Shown: positions 34,376 to 44,521, counted from the first letter of the stretch. The stretch is 64,000 nt of DNA from Betaproteobacteria bacterium (GCA_016720925.1 JADKJR010000007.1:186001-250000), one strand, 5' to 3'. Notes: generated by a model from the sequence alone, not told the origin. Numbers and translations: made by a program.

Positions 34376-36180
34376 TTGGCCATTATTCGCGAACCGCGCG
34401 AGGTGGATGCCGTAGCCGAAAGGGCTGCGGCGGTAGAACATGTCAGGACGGATTCCCACCGTCCAGGCCACGACGCATCGGTTTTGTCTGGTTCACCTGC
34501 ACACCCGGCTGTTGAGCCTGCGGGGGGCAATCGACACGGCTGGTCGGTTCCACATTTCTCTGGCAATGATGCCGCCCGCATTTCCCTCGATGCCAAGATC
34601 GCCGCGCTGTTCGCGATGGCAGAACTTCCGTCGTTTGCACCGGTTGCAAGCGTGGACTATGTGTCGAACGGCAAACTGCTGATACTGGCCGATTCCGCGC
34701 GTGGACCGCAGGCGATTGAGGCGTTGGCAGACAAACTGCCGCTTGCAATGCTCTGGACGGGCGCTGACGTGCCGTCGGCGTTGCCGGACGTCGAAGTCGT
34801 TTGTGGGCAATTGCGATCGCTCTCCGGCTACCTCGGCGCATTTGAGGCCACCTTTCAGGTATCGGATGAAAGTGCGCAATCAGCCGCTTTCGATCTGGTG
34901 CTCGACCTCCGCCGTGAACCCGCCTTCAAGATGCACCAACCTCCACAAGGCTATTTTCATGCCGCCGATTCGGCCGCATTCGCCACCGCCATCGCGGAAT
35001 TGCCGGACATGGTCGGAGAATTTGGCAAGCCGCGCTTTTTTGCCTACAAGGATTCTCTGTGCGCACACAGCCGTTCGAAAAAAGTCGGATGCCATAAATG
35101 CATCGATATCTGCTCGACCAAGGCCATTTCATCGATTGGCGACAAGGTCGAGGTTGATCCGCACCTGTGCATGGGATGCGGTGCCTGCGCGACCGTGTGC
35201 CCGTCCGGGGCGATGGCGTATCAATATCCGCGCGTGGCGGATCGTGGTTCGCAGTTGAAGACCCTGCTCAATACCTATCGCGTTGCGGCAAGGGGGCAGG
35301 GAGGTACACCGACGGTGCTGTTCCACAACGCGACCGATGGCCGCGATCTACTGTCCGCCATGGCAACGACAGGCGCAGGAATTCCCGCCAGCATGTTGCC
35401 GCTGGAAACCTGGCACGTGGCGTCCAGCGGGCTCGATGTGCTGATGGGCGCAATAGCCTATGGCGCCGGTCATGTTGCGATACTGGTCGCGGGTTCCGAA
35501 GCACCGGAATACCTTGATGCGCTGAAGCGTGAAATGACGCTGGGTCAAATCATCCTCAACGAATTGGGTTATGCGGGAACGCATTTTTCCATTGTCGATT
35601 CGCCGGCGTTGCTGGATCGAATTGCGGCGGGTCAAACGGTACCGGTCCCGGCAGGATTCAACCTTTCCAACGACAAACGCGGCACGCTGGAGTTTGCAAT
35701 TGAGCACTTGCTCAAACACGCGCCGGTAAGGCGCGATGAAATTGCTTTGCCCGGGGGGAGCCTTTTCGGAACGCTCAAGGTGGACGCGAAGAAATGCACC
35801 CTCTGCATGGCGTGCGCCGGCGCCTGCCCGGAATCGGCGTTGATGGATGGCAAGGACTATCCGCGCCTCAGCTTTCTGGAACGCAACTGCGTGCAATGTG
35901 GCCTGTGCGAAAACACCTGCCCGGAAAACGCCATCACGATGCGTCCCACGATTGCTATTGAACGACACCGCGCAAACAGGCCGTGGTATTAAATGAGGCC
36001 GAACCTTTCAATTGTATCGCGTGCGGCAAAGAAATTGGCACCAAGTAATGATCGACAAGATGCTGAAAAAACTTTCAGGGCATTCGATGTTTCAGGGTGA
36101 CGGAAAATTGAAACGCTTGCAGATGTGCGCTGATTGTCGCGTGGTTGACATGATGTCGAATAAGGAAGAGGCGTCAATAC
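34376..36180 (+). pseudogene. 4Fe-4S protein of the formate dehydrogenase cluster, frameshifted near its C terminus
   Basis: The main frame (34376-35992) encodes about 538 residues. It has a first cluster region CHKCIDICSTKAI and CMGCGACATVCPSGAM, and a second CTLCMACAGACP and CVQCGLCENTCPENA. The conserved tail VLNEAEPFNCIACGK continues in a second frame, and MIDKMLKKLSGHSMF plus CADCRVVDMM in a third. One C missing near 35981 and one G missing near 36043 would join them. Homologues I know are 100 or more residues longer at the N terminus; here similarity begins only near residue 60 and the TTG start is unconvincing. It probably passes electrons or clusters for formate dehydrogenase. It is either decayed or affected by sequence errors. 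Confidence 0.72.
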
Positions 36181-36230
36181 TCACGGGAAAACCGATTTGC
36201 AATGACAAGCCGCCATGCAAGCCATTCAGT

Positions 36231-36836
36231 TTGAACAACCCTCGCCTGATCGACCCGGAAGACCAGGTGCGCGCTGATTTCTACGCGCTGCTGGCGACGC
36301 TCTTTTACCGTGCGCCGGATGAAGCCTTGTTGCGGGCGATGATGCTTTCCGCCGAACCCGAAGGCGAAGCTGCAGATGGCCTCGCGAAAGCGTGGGCGGC
36401 GCTGGCGGCAGCGTCCGCCGTGGTCAGTCACGATGCGGTCGCGGAAGAGTACGAAGCCGTATTTGTCGGCGTGGGACGCCCTCCGGTGATGCTGTTCGGA
36501 TCGTTCTATTTGTCAGGCTTCATGAATGAAAAACCGCTGGCGGAATTGCGCGGCGACCTGAGCGCGCTAGGTTTTGCACGTGACCCGGCGGTCACGGAAC
36601 CGGAAGATCATCTGGCGGCACTTTGCGATGTGATGCGCGCCATGATTTTGGGAGATGTTGCCGACTCACCTGCAGAGATTGGACAGCAGCGTGCATTCTT
36701 CGCTAAACATTTGCAGCCTTGGGCGCTGCAATGTTGCGCCGCAATAACACAAAATGAAAAATCAAATTACTATAGAAAAGCGGCCGCATTTGCCCAGACC
36801 TTTTTTGAAATTGAAATTCAAGCTTTTGAAATGTAG
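36231..36836 (+). CDS. TorD/DmsD-family chaperone for formate dehydrogenase
   Basis: The helical TorD-like chaperone has about 201 residues (DPEDQVRADFYALLATLFY ... EEYEAVFVGVGRPPVMLFGSFYLSGF ... EPEDHLAALCDVMR), and would guard the Tat-exported FdhA while the cofactor is inserted. The start is uncertain. Its frame is open, without a stop, back into the tail of the Fe-S gene (to 36012), so a fusion is possible. TTG 36231 gives a normal N terminus. ATG 36215 (MQAIQFEQP) looks like the usual start but is in another frame, suggesting one more indel near 36250. Confidence 0.72.
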   Translation: MNNPRLIDPEDQVRADFYALLATLFYRAPDEALLRAMMLSAEPEGEAADGLAKAWAALAAASAVVSHDAVAEEYEAVFVGVGRPPVMLFGSFYLSGFMNEKPLAELRGDLSALGFARDPAVTEPEDHLAALCDVMRAMILGDVADSPAEIGQQRAFFAKHLQPWALQCCAAITQNEKSNYYRKAAAFAQTFFEIEIQAFEM

Positions 36837-36888
36837 GAAATTGCTGGAAACGGACTTATTCGAATGACCCAATGGATGGAGGTACGAA

Positions 36889-37107
36889 ATGAAACCCGAA
36901 CAGAAACCTGCTGAGCCAGCCACTTCCAATCGCCGGAAATTCCTGTTGGGCGTGACACTGGGAAGTGCGGGCGCCGTTGCGGCCGTCGTCTCCGGCGGTG
37001 GTGTACAAAAGGCGCTTGAGGTCACCGCCGTGCCGGCCGAGAAAAAAATCAAGGGTTATCACGAGACGGATCACATCCGTCAGTACTACGAAACGACGCG
37101 CATTTAG
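36889..37107 (+). CDS. Small Tat-signal protein of the formate dehydrogenase cluster
   Basis: The 72-residue protein has a twin-arginine signal (NRRKFLLGVTLGSAGAVAAVV) and a short conserved mature part ending YHETDHIRQYYETTRI. GGAGG lies 6-10 bp before ATG. It belongs to a small family found immediately before fdhA in betaproteobacteria. Its mature end may contact FdhA, but the role is unknown. Confidence 0.8.
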   Translation: MKPEQKPAEPATSNRRKFLLGVTLGSAGAVAAVVSGGGVQKALEVTAVPAEKKIKGYHETDHIRQYYETTRI

Positions 37108-37136
37108 CGAATTTCTGGAACCGCGAGGAGACAATC

Positions 37137-40057
37137 ATGTTATTGACCAAGAAATCCAGCAACGTACAAAAAGATGCCGCGTCCGGTCTTGCACAAAGGA
37201 TGAATACTGCCCTGGGCACTATGGATCGCCGCGCGTTCCTGCGACGTTCCGGCATGGCCGCCGGCGCAGGGGCCTTCGCATCCCAGTTGCCGTTCTCGAT
37301 GGTGCGCAAAGCACAGGCGGCGGATGCTGTCGCTGAAGGCAAGCTGGAAATCAAGCGCACCGTATGCACCCATTGCTCGGTCGGCTGCGCCATTGATGCG
37401 GTGGTGCAAAACGGCGTGTGGGTGCGCCAGGAGCCGGTATTTGATTCACCAATCAACCTCGGTGCGCATTGCGCAAAAGGTGCCGCGATTCGCGAACATG
37501 GCCACGGCGAGCATCGCCTCAAATATCCGATGAAGCTGGTCGGTGGCAAATACAAGCGCATCAGCTGGGAACAGGCGATCAACGAGATCGGCGACCAGAT
37601 GATGAAGATAAAAAGGGAAAGCGGCCCGGACGCGGTGTACTGGATCGGTTCCTCCAAGCACAACAACGAACAGGCATACTTGATGCGCAAGTTCGTGTCG
37701 CTGTTCGGCACCAACAACTGCGACCACCAGGCGCGCATCTGCCATTCGACCACGGTCGCGGGCGTCGCCAATACCTGGGGCTATGGCGCGATGACCAATT
37801 CGTACAACGACATGTCGAACACCAAATGTGCGCTGTATATCGGTTCCAATGCCGCGGAAGCACATCCGGTGTCGATGCTGCATATGCTTAATGCAAAGGA
37901 GCACGGCGCGCGCATGATCGTGGTTGATCCGCGATTCACACGCACGGCAGCCAAGGCCGATCAGTACATTCGCATTCGTTCGGGTACCGATATTCCGTTC
38001 CTGTTTGGCATGCTGTATCACATCTTCAGCAACGGCTGGGAAGACAAGCAATACATCAATGACCGCGTCTTCGGCATGGACAAGGTCAAGGAAGATGTGA
38101 TGAAGAAGTGGAACCCGAAGGCGGTGGAAGAAGCCTGCGGGGTGCCGGAAGCCGAGGTCTATGCCGCGGCCGAGGCGATGGCCAAGAATCGCCCGTCCAC
38201 CATTGTCTGGTGCATGGGGCAAACGCAGCACACGATTGGCAACGCGATGGTGCGCGCCTCCTGCATCCTGCAACTGGCGCTGGGCAATATCGGCACATCC
38301 GGCGGTGGCGCAAATATCTTCCGCGGCCACGACAACGTGCAGGGCGCCACGGATGTAGGCCCGAATCCGGATTCGTTGCCCGGGCTACTACGGCCTGCCG
38401 ACGGGTTCGTGGAAGCATTGGGCGAAAGTCTGGAACGTCGATTACGACTGGATCAAGGCGCAGTACGCCTCCCAGGCGATGATGGAAAAGCCTGGCATGA
38501 CCGTGTCGCGCTGGATCGACGGCGTACTGGAGAAGAACGAACTCATCGATCAGGAAAGCAATCTGCGCGCTTGCGTGTACTGGGGGCATGCGCCGAATTC
38601 GCAGACGCGCGGCGTGGAAATGAAGCAGGCAATGGAGAAACTGGATTTGCTGGTCGTGATTGATCCCTATCCGACAGCAACTTCCGCAATGCCAGATCGC
38701 CAGGAGGGCGTGTACCTGTTACCCGCCGCGACGCAATTTGAAACCGTGGGTAGCGTAACGGCGTCGAATCGTTCGATTCAGTGGCGTGAAAAGGTCATCG
38801 AACCGCTGTTTGAGTCCAAGCCTGATCACACCATCATGTATTTGCTTGCCAAGAAATTCGGCTTCGGCGATCAATTGCTGGGCAAGGCCAACGGCAAGCA
38901 GAACATCGCGCTCAAAGGGGATGAACCTGTCGTCGAAGACATCCTACGCGAAATCAATGCGGGTACGTGGACCATCGGCTACAGCGGACAATCGCCGGAG
39001 CGCCTGAAAGCGCACATGCGCCATATGGACGCGTTCGACGTGAAAACGCTGCGTTGCACCAAGGACGTGGTTGACAAAGAAACCGGTTACAACATGAATG
39101 GCGATTATTTCGGGCTGCCGTGGCCATGTTACGGCAACGCGGCCCTCAAGCATCCGGGTTCGCCCAATCTGTATGACACCAGCAAGCATGTCATGGAAGG
39201 CGGCGGAAACTTCCGCGCAAATTTTGGCGTGGATCGCGAAGGTGTCAATTTGCTGGCGGAGGATGGTTCGCATTCCAAAGGAGCGGATATCACTACCGGC
39301 TACCCCGAGTTCGACCATGTGCTGATGAAGAAACTGGGCTGGTGGTCAGAATTGACCGAGGCCGAGCAGAAAGCCGCGGAAGGCAAGAATTGGAAAACTG
39401 ATTTGTCCGGCGGCATTCAGCGCGTTGTGTTGAAAGTGCATGGCTGCCATCCCTTCGGTAATGCCAAGGCGCGCGCCGTGGTGTGGAATTTCCCTGACGG
39501 AGTTCCGCAGCATCGCGAGCCGATCTATAGCCCGCGTCCGGATATGGTCGCCAAATATCCGACCCACGACGACAAGAAAGCCTTCTGGCGCTTGCCAACC
39601 CTGTACAAGTCGGTACAGGAAAAGAACAAGGACATCAGCAAGGAGTTTCCCTTGATCTTGACGTCCGGGCGCCTAGTGGAATACGAAGGTGGTGGCGAGG
39701 AAACGCGGTCCAACCCGTGGCTGGCCGAATTGCAGCAAGAAAATTTCGTCGAGATCAATCCCAAAGATGGAAGCGCGCGGCATCAAGAACAACCAGTATG
39801 TCTGGGTCATGTCGCCGACTGGCGCAAAGCTCAAGGTCAAGGCGCTCGTGACTGAACGCGTTGCATCCGGCACTACGTTTATCCCGTTTCATTTTTCAGG
39901 ATGGTGGCAAGGCAAGGACCTGCTCGACAAATATCCGGAAGGCTCGGCACCAATCGTACGTGGTGAGGCCGTTAACACCGCCACCACCTACGGCTATGAC
40001 AGCGTGACGATGATGCAGGAAACCAAAACCACGCTATGCCAGGTTTCGGCGGCTTAA
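37137..40057 (+). pseudogene. fdhA: Formate dehydrogenase alpha (molybdopterin) subunit, two frameshifts
   Basis: The three pieces together make a normal subunit of about 970 residues. Piece 1 (37137 to about 38384) has a Tat signal MDRRAFLRRSG, the [4Fe-4S] motif CTHCSVGC and active-site ARICHST, so the ligand is cysteine and not selenocysteine. Piece 2 (about 38385-39768) carries the middle of the Mo-bisMGD fold. Piece 3 (about 39771-40057) has the C-terminal domain ending CQVSAA. The breaks are at CCCGGGC (38379-38385, one extra G) and GATGGAAG (39769-39770, one G too many or two bases missing). ATG 37137 has GAGGAG upstream. Either indel alone would destroy the enzyme if real. Confidence 0.85.
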
Positions 40058-40084
40058 CCCTCACGGATATCAGGAGAACTCATC

Positions 40085-40702
40085 ATGGCAAGAATGAAAT
40101 TTATCTGTGACGCCGAGCGCTGCATTGAGTGCAACGGCTGCGTGACGGCATGCAAGAGTGAACACGAGGTGCCGTGGGGCGTGAATCGCCGGCGCCTGGT
40201 GACGGTGAACGACGGCAAGCCAGGCGAGCGTTCGATCTCGGTGGCGTGCATGCATTGCACTGACGCGCCGTGCATGGCGGTGTGCCCGGTGGACTGCTTT
40301 TACAAGACTGAAGAAGGCGTGGTTCTGCACGACAAGGATCTTTGCATCGGCTGCGGATATTGTTTTTACGCATGTCCCTTCGGCGCCCCACAATTTCCGC
40401 AGGCAGGCGCCTTTGGTTTGCGCGGCAAGATGGACAAGTGCACGTTCTGCGCGGGGGGACCGGAAGCGAACAACACCGACGCCGAATTCAAGAAATATGG
40501 TCGCAATCGGCTTGCTGAAGGCAAATTGCCCGCCTGCGCCGAAATGTGTTCCACCAAAGCGCTGCTGGCCGGTGATGGCGATGTCATTGCGTCCATCTAC
40601 AAGCAGCGAGTGCAGACCCGTCGCAAAGGTGAGGAAGTCTGGGGCTGGGCGCAAGCGTACAAGATGGATGCGCGGATTGCACCCTTGGGAGCAAAAGCAT
40701 GA
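40085..40702 (+). CDS. fdhB: Formate dehydrogenase beta (iron-sulfur) subunit
   Basis: The 205-residue protein has four [4Fe-4S] motif groups (CIECNGCVTACK, CMHCTDAPCMAVCP, CIGCGYCFYACP, CTFC ... CAEMC), which wire electrons from FdhA to the cytochrome b subunit. It has no C-terminal membrane helix. A GGAGA ribosome site precedes ATG 40085. It overlaps the next gene by 4 bp and is intact. Confidence 0.92.
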   Translation: MARMKFICDAERCIECNGCVTACKSEHEVPWGVNRRRLVTVNDGKPGERSISVACMHCTDAPCMAVCPVDCFYKTEEGVVLHDKDLCIGCGYCFYACPFGAPQFPQAGAFGLRGKMDKCTFCAGGPEANNTDAEFKKYGRNRLAEGKLPACAEMCSTKALLAGDGDVIASIYKQRVQTRRKGEEVWGWAQAYKMDARIAPLGAKA

Positions 40703-40929
40703 TGGCCCGCCAAGCACGCATTCTCGCTTTGTCGCTGGCCACGCTGATGGTGGGCGCCTGCGGCGAAATCGATCAGAACGCAAAATCCGAAAAAGTCTAC
40801 GCCGGCAAGAAAGATACGCGCGCGGCGGACGGCACACAATTCGGCGGCGACAAGAAGAAATGGGAAGCCGCGCTTTCGCAGCGCAGCAATACCCAGAATG
40901 AGTACCTTCGCACCGATGTCAAGAAATAG
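40699..40929 (+). CDS. Small lipoprotein of the formate dehydrogenase operon
   Basis: The 76-residue protein has a short signal with lipobox MVGAC, giving a mature peptide of about 55 charged residues (YAGKKDTRAADGTQF, KKKWEAALSQRSNTQNEY). It overlaps fdhB by 4 bp and precedes the cytochrome subunit by 12-18 bp, so it is co-expressed with both. I recognise no family function; it could be a small accessory subunit in the periplasm. Confidence 0.7.
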   Translation: MMARQARILALSLATLMVGACGEIDQNAKSEKVYAGKKDTRAADGTQFGGDKKKWEAALSQRSNTQNEYLRTDVKK

Positions 40930-40941
40930 GAGAAGAGGGTG

Positions 40942-42039
40942 ATGATCATGAAATTCGGAAAATGTACGATGACCTGGTTTATCGGCGCGCTGGTACTTGC
41001 ATCTGGCATCACGCATGCGCAACAGCCTGCGGCGCCTGTCAATGCGCCAGTGGTAACGGCGCCTGCTGCGGCGCCATCGCCAGCCGCAGAGGTAGTCACA
41101 GCCGCGCCTGCGCTGGCTGCAGGAAGCACGGCGGCTGTCGGCTGGAACAATCCACCGAAGTGGTCAGAGGTGGAGCAGAAGGCGCAATATGCGTCCGTCG
41201 CGGGGCGCGAAACGAACGTGCTGGTCGAAGATCAGGGTCAGTGGTGGCGTGGTGTTCGCAACGGCCCCGTGACCTTTTACGGCGGTATTTTATTGTTGAT
41301 TGCGCCAGCGTTACTGCTGGTTTTTTACGCGATCAAGGGTTCCATCAAGCTGCATGGCAAACCGACCGGGCGCTTGGTTGAACGTTTCAATAGTGTCGAG
41401 CGAATGTCGCACTGGACCATGGCGCTTTCTTTCGTGGCCCTTGCCGCGACGGGCATGATTACGCTGTTCGGCAAGTACCTCTTGTTGCCAGTCCTGGGTG
41501 CACCGGCGTTCTCATGGGTCATCGCGACAGGTCTGCTGGTTCACAACTTCATCGGGCCGTTGTTCATGTTTTCGATCGTCGTGGCATTTTTCATTTACGT
41601 GAAAGATAACTTCATGACCGGCGCGGACATCGCCTGGCTGTCCAAGTTCGGCGGCATGTTGTCCGAGCATGAAGTTCCGTCCGGTCGTTTTAATGGCGGA
41701 GAGAAGGTCTGGTTCTGGCTCGGCGTTGTTTGCTTTGGTACGTTGGTAAGTGTCTCTGGCCTGATCATGCTGTTTCCCAACTGGAATACTGCGCGTGAGC
41801 TGATGGCACAGGCGAATCTGGTGCATGCGGTGGGCGCAATCCTATTTGCGTGCATGACCTTTGCACATATCTACCTGGGAACAATTGGTACCGAAGGCGC
41901 GTTGCAAGGTATGCGTGAAGGATATGTGGATGAAACATGGGCGAAAGAACATCACGAACTTTGGTACAACGATGTGAAGGCAGGCAAGCGTGCTGAAAAA
42001 ATTGTTGGTGCCGCCCAACCCGCGGCCGGCGACGACTAA
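40942..42039 (+). CDS. fdhC: Formate dehydrogenase gamma subunit (cytochrome b556)
   Basis: The membrane cytochrome of about 365 residues has an N-terminal signal-like segment and an Ala/Pro-rich periplasmic stretch, then the family block starting WWRGVRNGPV, haem ligands in ERMSHW and LVHNF, and later HAVGAI/FAHIYLGT. It hands electrons from FdhB to quinone. Several ATGs are possible (40942, 40948); AGGAG at 40928 favours 40942. The final stretch is rich in Lys and Ala. No frameshift was seen. Confidence 0.9.
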   Translation: MIMKFGKCTMTWFIGALVLASGITHAQQPAAPVNAPVVTAPAAAPSPAAEVVTAAPALAAGSTAAVGWNNPPKWSEVEQKAQYASVAGRETNVLVEDQGQWWRGVRNGPVTFYGGILLLIAPALLLVFYAIKGSIKLHGKPTGRLVERFNSVERMSHWTMALSFVALAATGMITLFGKYLLLPVLGAPAFSWVIATGLLVHNFIGPLFMFSIVVAFFIYVKDNFMTGADIAWLSKFGGMLSEHEVPSGRFNGGEKVWFWLGVVCFGTLVSVSGLIMLFPNWNTARELMAQANLVHAVGAILFACMTFAHIYLGTIGTEGALQGMREGYVDETWAKEHHELWYNDVKAGKRAEKIVGAAQPAAGDD

Positions 42040-42050
42040 CGGAGATGATG

Positions 42051-42374
42051 ATGAAAATTTCACAATTCGTGTTGGCATTTGGCATCGCAACAATCGGCAC
42101 GTCTGCATTGGCTAAAATTCCCCCAGCACCTCCGCCGGATCCTGCCGTTGCCGCAGCCAAGGCTGAGAAAGACAAGGCCGCCGCAGACAAGGCCAAGGCA
42201 CTGCAGGCGGCTTCCGAGGACAAGGCCGTGCAAAATTTTCAGGCGAACATGAAGAAAGCAGGCAAACCGATTCCAAAGCCAACCGCGATCATCGTTGCGG
42301 CGGCTCCGGCGCCGGCCGTTCCCCCGGCTAAGGGCGCTGCGCCCGCAAAAGATGCCAAACCGGCCAAAAAGTAG
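42051..42374 (+). CDS. Exported Ala/Lys/Pro-rich hypothetical protein
   Basis: The 107-residue protein has a signal peptide (MKISQFVLAFGIATIGTSALA), a Lys/Ala coiled-coil-like middle (AKAEKDKAAADKAKALQAASED) and a Pro/Ala/Lys tail ending AKDAKPAKK. GGAG lies 6 bp before ATG 42051; two further ATGs precede it. It belongs to the fdh transcript by position. No domain recognised. Confidence 0.6.
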   Translation: MKISQFVLAFGIATIGTSALAKIPPAPPPDPAVAAAKAEKDKAAADKAKALQAASEDKAVQNFQANMKKAGKPIPKPTAIIVAAAPAPAVPPAKGAAPAKDAKPAKK

Positions 42375-42402
42375 TCCGCATCGACCCAATCAGGAGATTT
42401 GC

Positions 42403-42921
42403 TTGAATCATAAAATACTTGGCATTACGGTCGCGTCGGTGCTCGCCGCATGTGCGCATGTGGGCGCATCCGGTCCGATAGCGTTGGCAAAGCTTGAATC
42501 GACCAAAGGAAACACGGCAACGGGTACGGTTACCTTCACGCAAGTCGGCGACAAGGTCCGAGTCGAGGCGAATCTGAGTGGACTAAAGCCCAACGCCGAA
42601 CATGGCTTCCACATTCACGAAAAAGGCGATTGCAGCTCCGGTGATGGCATGAGTACGGGTGGACATTTCAATCCGCTCGGCAAGCCCCACGGCGCGCACG
42701 AGGGAATGGAGCGCCATGCGGGTGATCTGCCCGCGCTGAAAGCCGATGCCGCCGGTCATGCAAAAATGTCAGTGATGATGGATGTAATCACCGTGTCGCC
42801 AGGAGCCACCAGCGTAATCGGCCGGGGCATGATCGTGCATCGCGATGCTGACGATTACAAAACCCAGCCTACCGGCAATGCCGGGCCACGTATCGCGTGC
42901 GCGGTGATTCAGGCCGGATAA
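42403..42921 (+). CDS. sodC: Cu/Zn superoxide dismutase
   Basis: The product has 172 residues. The copper ligands are in HGFHIHEKGDC, GGHFNP and MIVHRDADD, and the zinc ligands in HGAHEGMERHAGDLP. TTG 42403 lies 6 bp after AGGAG and gives a short signal with a possible lipobox LAAC, so the enzyme is periplasmic, perhaps lipid-anchored. The upstream frame to 42295 only reads over the previous gene. It is the last gene before a strong terminator, probably part of the fdh transcript. Confidence 0.88.
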   Translation: MNHKILGITVASVLAACAHVGASGPIALAKLESTKGNTATGTVTFTQVGDKVRVEANLSGLKPNAEHGFHIHEKGDCSSGDGMSTGGHFNPLGKPHGAHEGMERHAGDLPALKADAAGHAKMSVMMDVITVSPGATSVIGRGMIVHRDADDYKTQPTGNAGPRIACAVIQAG

Positions 42922-42955
42922 GCCACGTTATAAATGCGTCGCATGCAATAATTCA

Positions 42956-42985
42956 AACGGGCACCACGAGTGCCCGTTACTTTTT
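42956..42985 (+). terminator. Rho-independent terminator after sodC
   Basis: AACGGGCAC and GTGCCCGTT form a perfect 9-bp stem around CACGA (42956-42978), followed by ACTTTTTC. It separates the fdh-sodC transcript from sodB. Confidence 0.85.
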
Positions 42986-43128
42986 CAGTGTTATTGAAAA
43001 GAAACTATCATGGCTGGCCCGGCAAAAAACTGCGAAAATGTTGTTCACATTTCTTCAGCGGGCTTGCGAAATTCTCGTTTGAGCCCATCTGCAATCTGTC
43101 GTATTACACATTACCTACAGGAGTCGCC

Positions 43129-43725
43129 ATGACCGTTTTCGCCCAAGTCCCATTGCCCTACGCAAAGGATGCGCTTGTACCGCATGTTTCCGCCGAAACC
43201 ATTGATTTTCATTATGGCAAGCACCACGCCACCTATGTAACCAACCTGAATAACCTGGCCAAGGGCACTGAATTCGAGAACCTGACGCTGGAAGAAGTGG
43301 TACGGAAAGCACCCGCAGGGCCGATCTTCAATAACGCCGCCCAAATCTGGAACCACGATTTCTATTTTCTCGGTTTCAAGCCGGCGTCGCAGGGCGGTGG
43401 TGGAAAGCCCTCAGGCGCGCTGGCTGCGGCGATCGACAAGCAGTTTGGGTCATTTGAGGAATTCCAGAAACAGTTTGACGCGAAAGCCGCTGGCACATTC
43501 GGCTCCGGCTGGGCGTGGCTGTGCAAGAAAGCGGATGGTTCGCTATCGTTGGAAAGCACCAGCAATGCCGCCACCCCGCTCACGCAGGGCCTGACCCCGC
43601 TACTGACGTGCGACGTATGGGAGCACGCCTACTACATCGACTATCGCAATAGCCGCCCGAATTACCTCAAGGGCTTCTGGGCAATCGTAAACTGGGAATT
43701 CGTTGCCGCAAATTTCGCAAAGTAA
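43129..43725 (+). CDS. sodB: Iron superoxide dismutase
   Basis: The 198-residue cytoplasmic dismutase has metal ligands in HVSAETIDFHYGKHH, WNHDFYF and DVWEHAYYIDY. The AAQIWNH position of the outer-sphere Gln and the GSGWAWL block point to the Fe type. ATG 43129 has ACAGGAG upstream; an earlier frame to 42970 reads over the terminator. It overlaps the next gene by 23 bp. Confidence 0.94.
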   Translation: MTVFAQVPLPYAKDALVPHVSAETIDFHYGKHHATYVTNLNNLAKGTEFENLTLEEVVRKAPAGPIFNNAAQIWNHDFYFLGFKPASQGGGGKPSGALAAAIDKQFGSFEEFQKQFDAKAAGTFGSGWAWLCKKADGSLSLESTSNAATPLTQGLTPLLTCDVWEHAYYIDYRNSRPNYLKGFWAIVNWEFVAANFAK

Positions 43726-44503
43726 CGGCTCCATATTCAGAGGTGCCGGCGTAGCCGCAATGGCGCTCGCGTTTGCCGGCTGCGCCACGTTTCCGTCGGA
43801 AAGTGTAAACGGCCATCGGTACGATGGCGTGGCGACGTTCTCCGAAGCCGCGCCGGGCGGAGAATTGCCCGGTGGCTGGCAACCCTGGATACTCTCGCGC
43901 TTCAAACGCAATACCGAGTACCGCCTGGTCAAGGATGAGGATGGCATGACGGTGGTGCGGGCTGATGCCGATCAATCAGCTTCCGGCATTATCCGGGAGC
44001 TCGATATTGACGTGAACCAGACGCCGCGGCTCACGTGGCGTTGGCGGGTGCCGGCGCTGATCAAAAGCGCTGACAACACTGACCACAATCGCGATGATTC
44101 GCCGGTACGCGTGATCTTGACCTTTGATGGTGACCACAGCAAGCTGGATGTCGAGGAGCGCGCAATTGCGGGACGCGTGAAAGCCTTGACTGGCAGGGAA
44201 ATGCCTTACGCCACCATCATGTATATCTGGGAAAATCATCGCCCGGTCAACGACATCATTGAAAGCAAGCACACTAGCCGCGTTCAAATGGTAGTGGTGG
44301 AGAGCGGAATCTCAAGATCGGGCCGCTGGCTTTCGTTTGCACGCAATGTGGCCGACGACTATCGACGCATATATGGCGAGGCGCCTGGGCGCATTCGTGG
44401 CATCGGCCTCATGACCGATACCGACAACACTGGCGAAAGAACTCGTGCCTACTACGGGGATATCAATTTCTCCGCCATTCCGCCGCCCAATCCGGCGCGA
44501 TAG
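43703..44503 (+). CDS. DUF3047 family lipoprotein
   Basis: The 266-residue protein has a signal with lipobox AFAGC and a DUF3047 domain (GWQPWILSRFKRNTEYRLV, LTWRWRVPALI, YIWENHRPVND, NVADDYRRIYGE, GIGLMTDTDNT). A TTG start at 43703 overlaps sodB; an ATG at about 43760 would remove most of the signal. Envelope location is likely, function unknown. Confidence 0.75.
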   Translation: MPQISQSNGSIFRGAGVAAMALAFAGCATFPSESVNGHRYDGVATFSEAAPGGELPGGWQPWILSRFKRNTEYRLVKDEDGMTVVRADADQSASGIIRELDIDVNQTPRLTWRWRVPALIKSADNTDHNRDDSPVRVILTFDGDHSKLDVEERAIAGRVKALTGREMPYATIMYIWENHRPVNDIIESKHTSRVQMVVVESGISRSGRWLSFARNVADDYRRIYGEAPGRIRGIGLMTDTDNTGERTRAYYGDINFSAIPPPNPAR

Positions 44504-44521
44504 CCGACAAAGGATGACCAC

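Noticed and set aside
34234..34515. Small Cys-rich open frame upstream of the Fe-S gene
   Set aside because: It lacks a ribosome site and family similarity, and it overlaps the annotated frame. At most it may be part of a decayed N terminus of the Fe-S gene.
37137..40057. Selenocysteine formate dehydrogenase with in-frame TGA
   Set aside because: The active-site position is a normal Cys codon in ARICHST. The breaks are frame changes elsewhere, and no SECIS-like context was needed to explain them.
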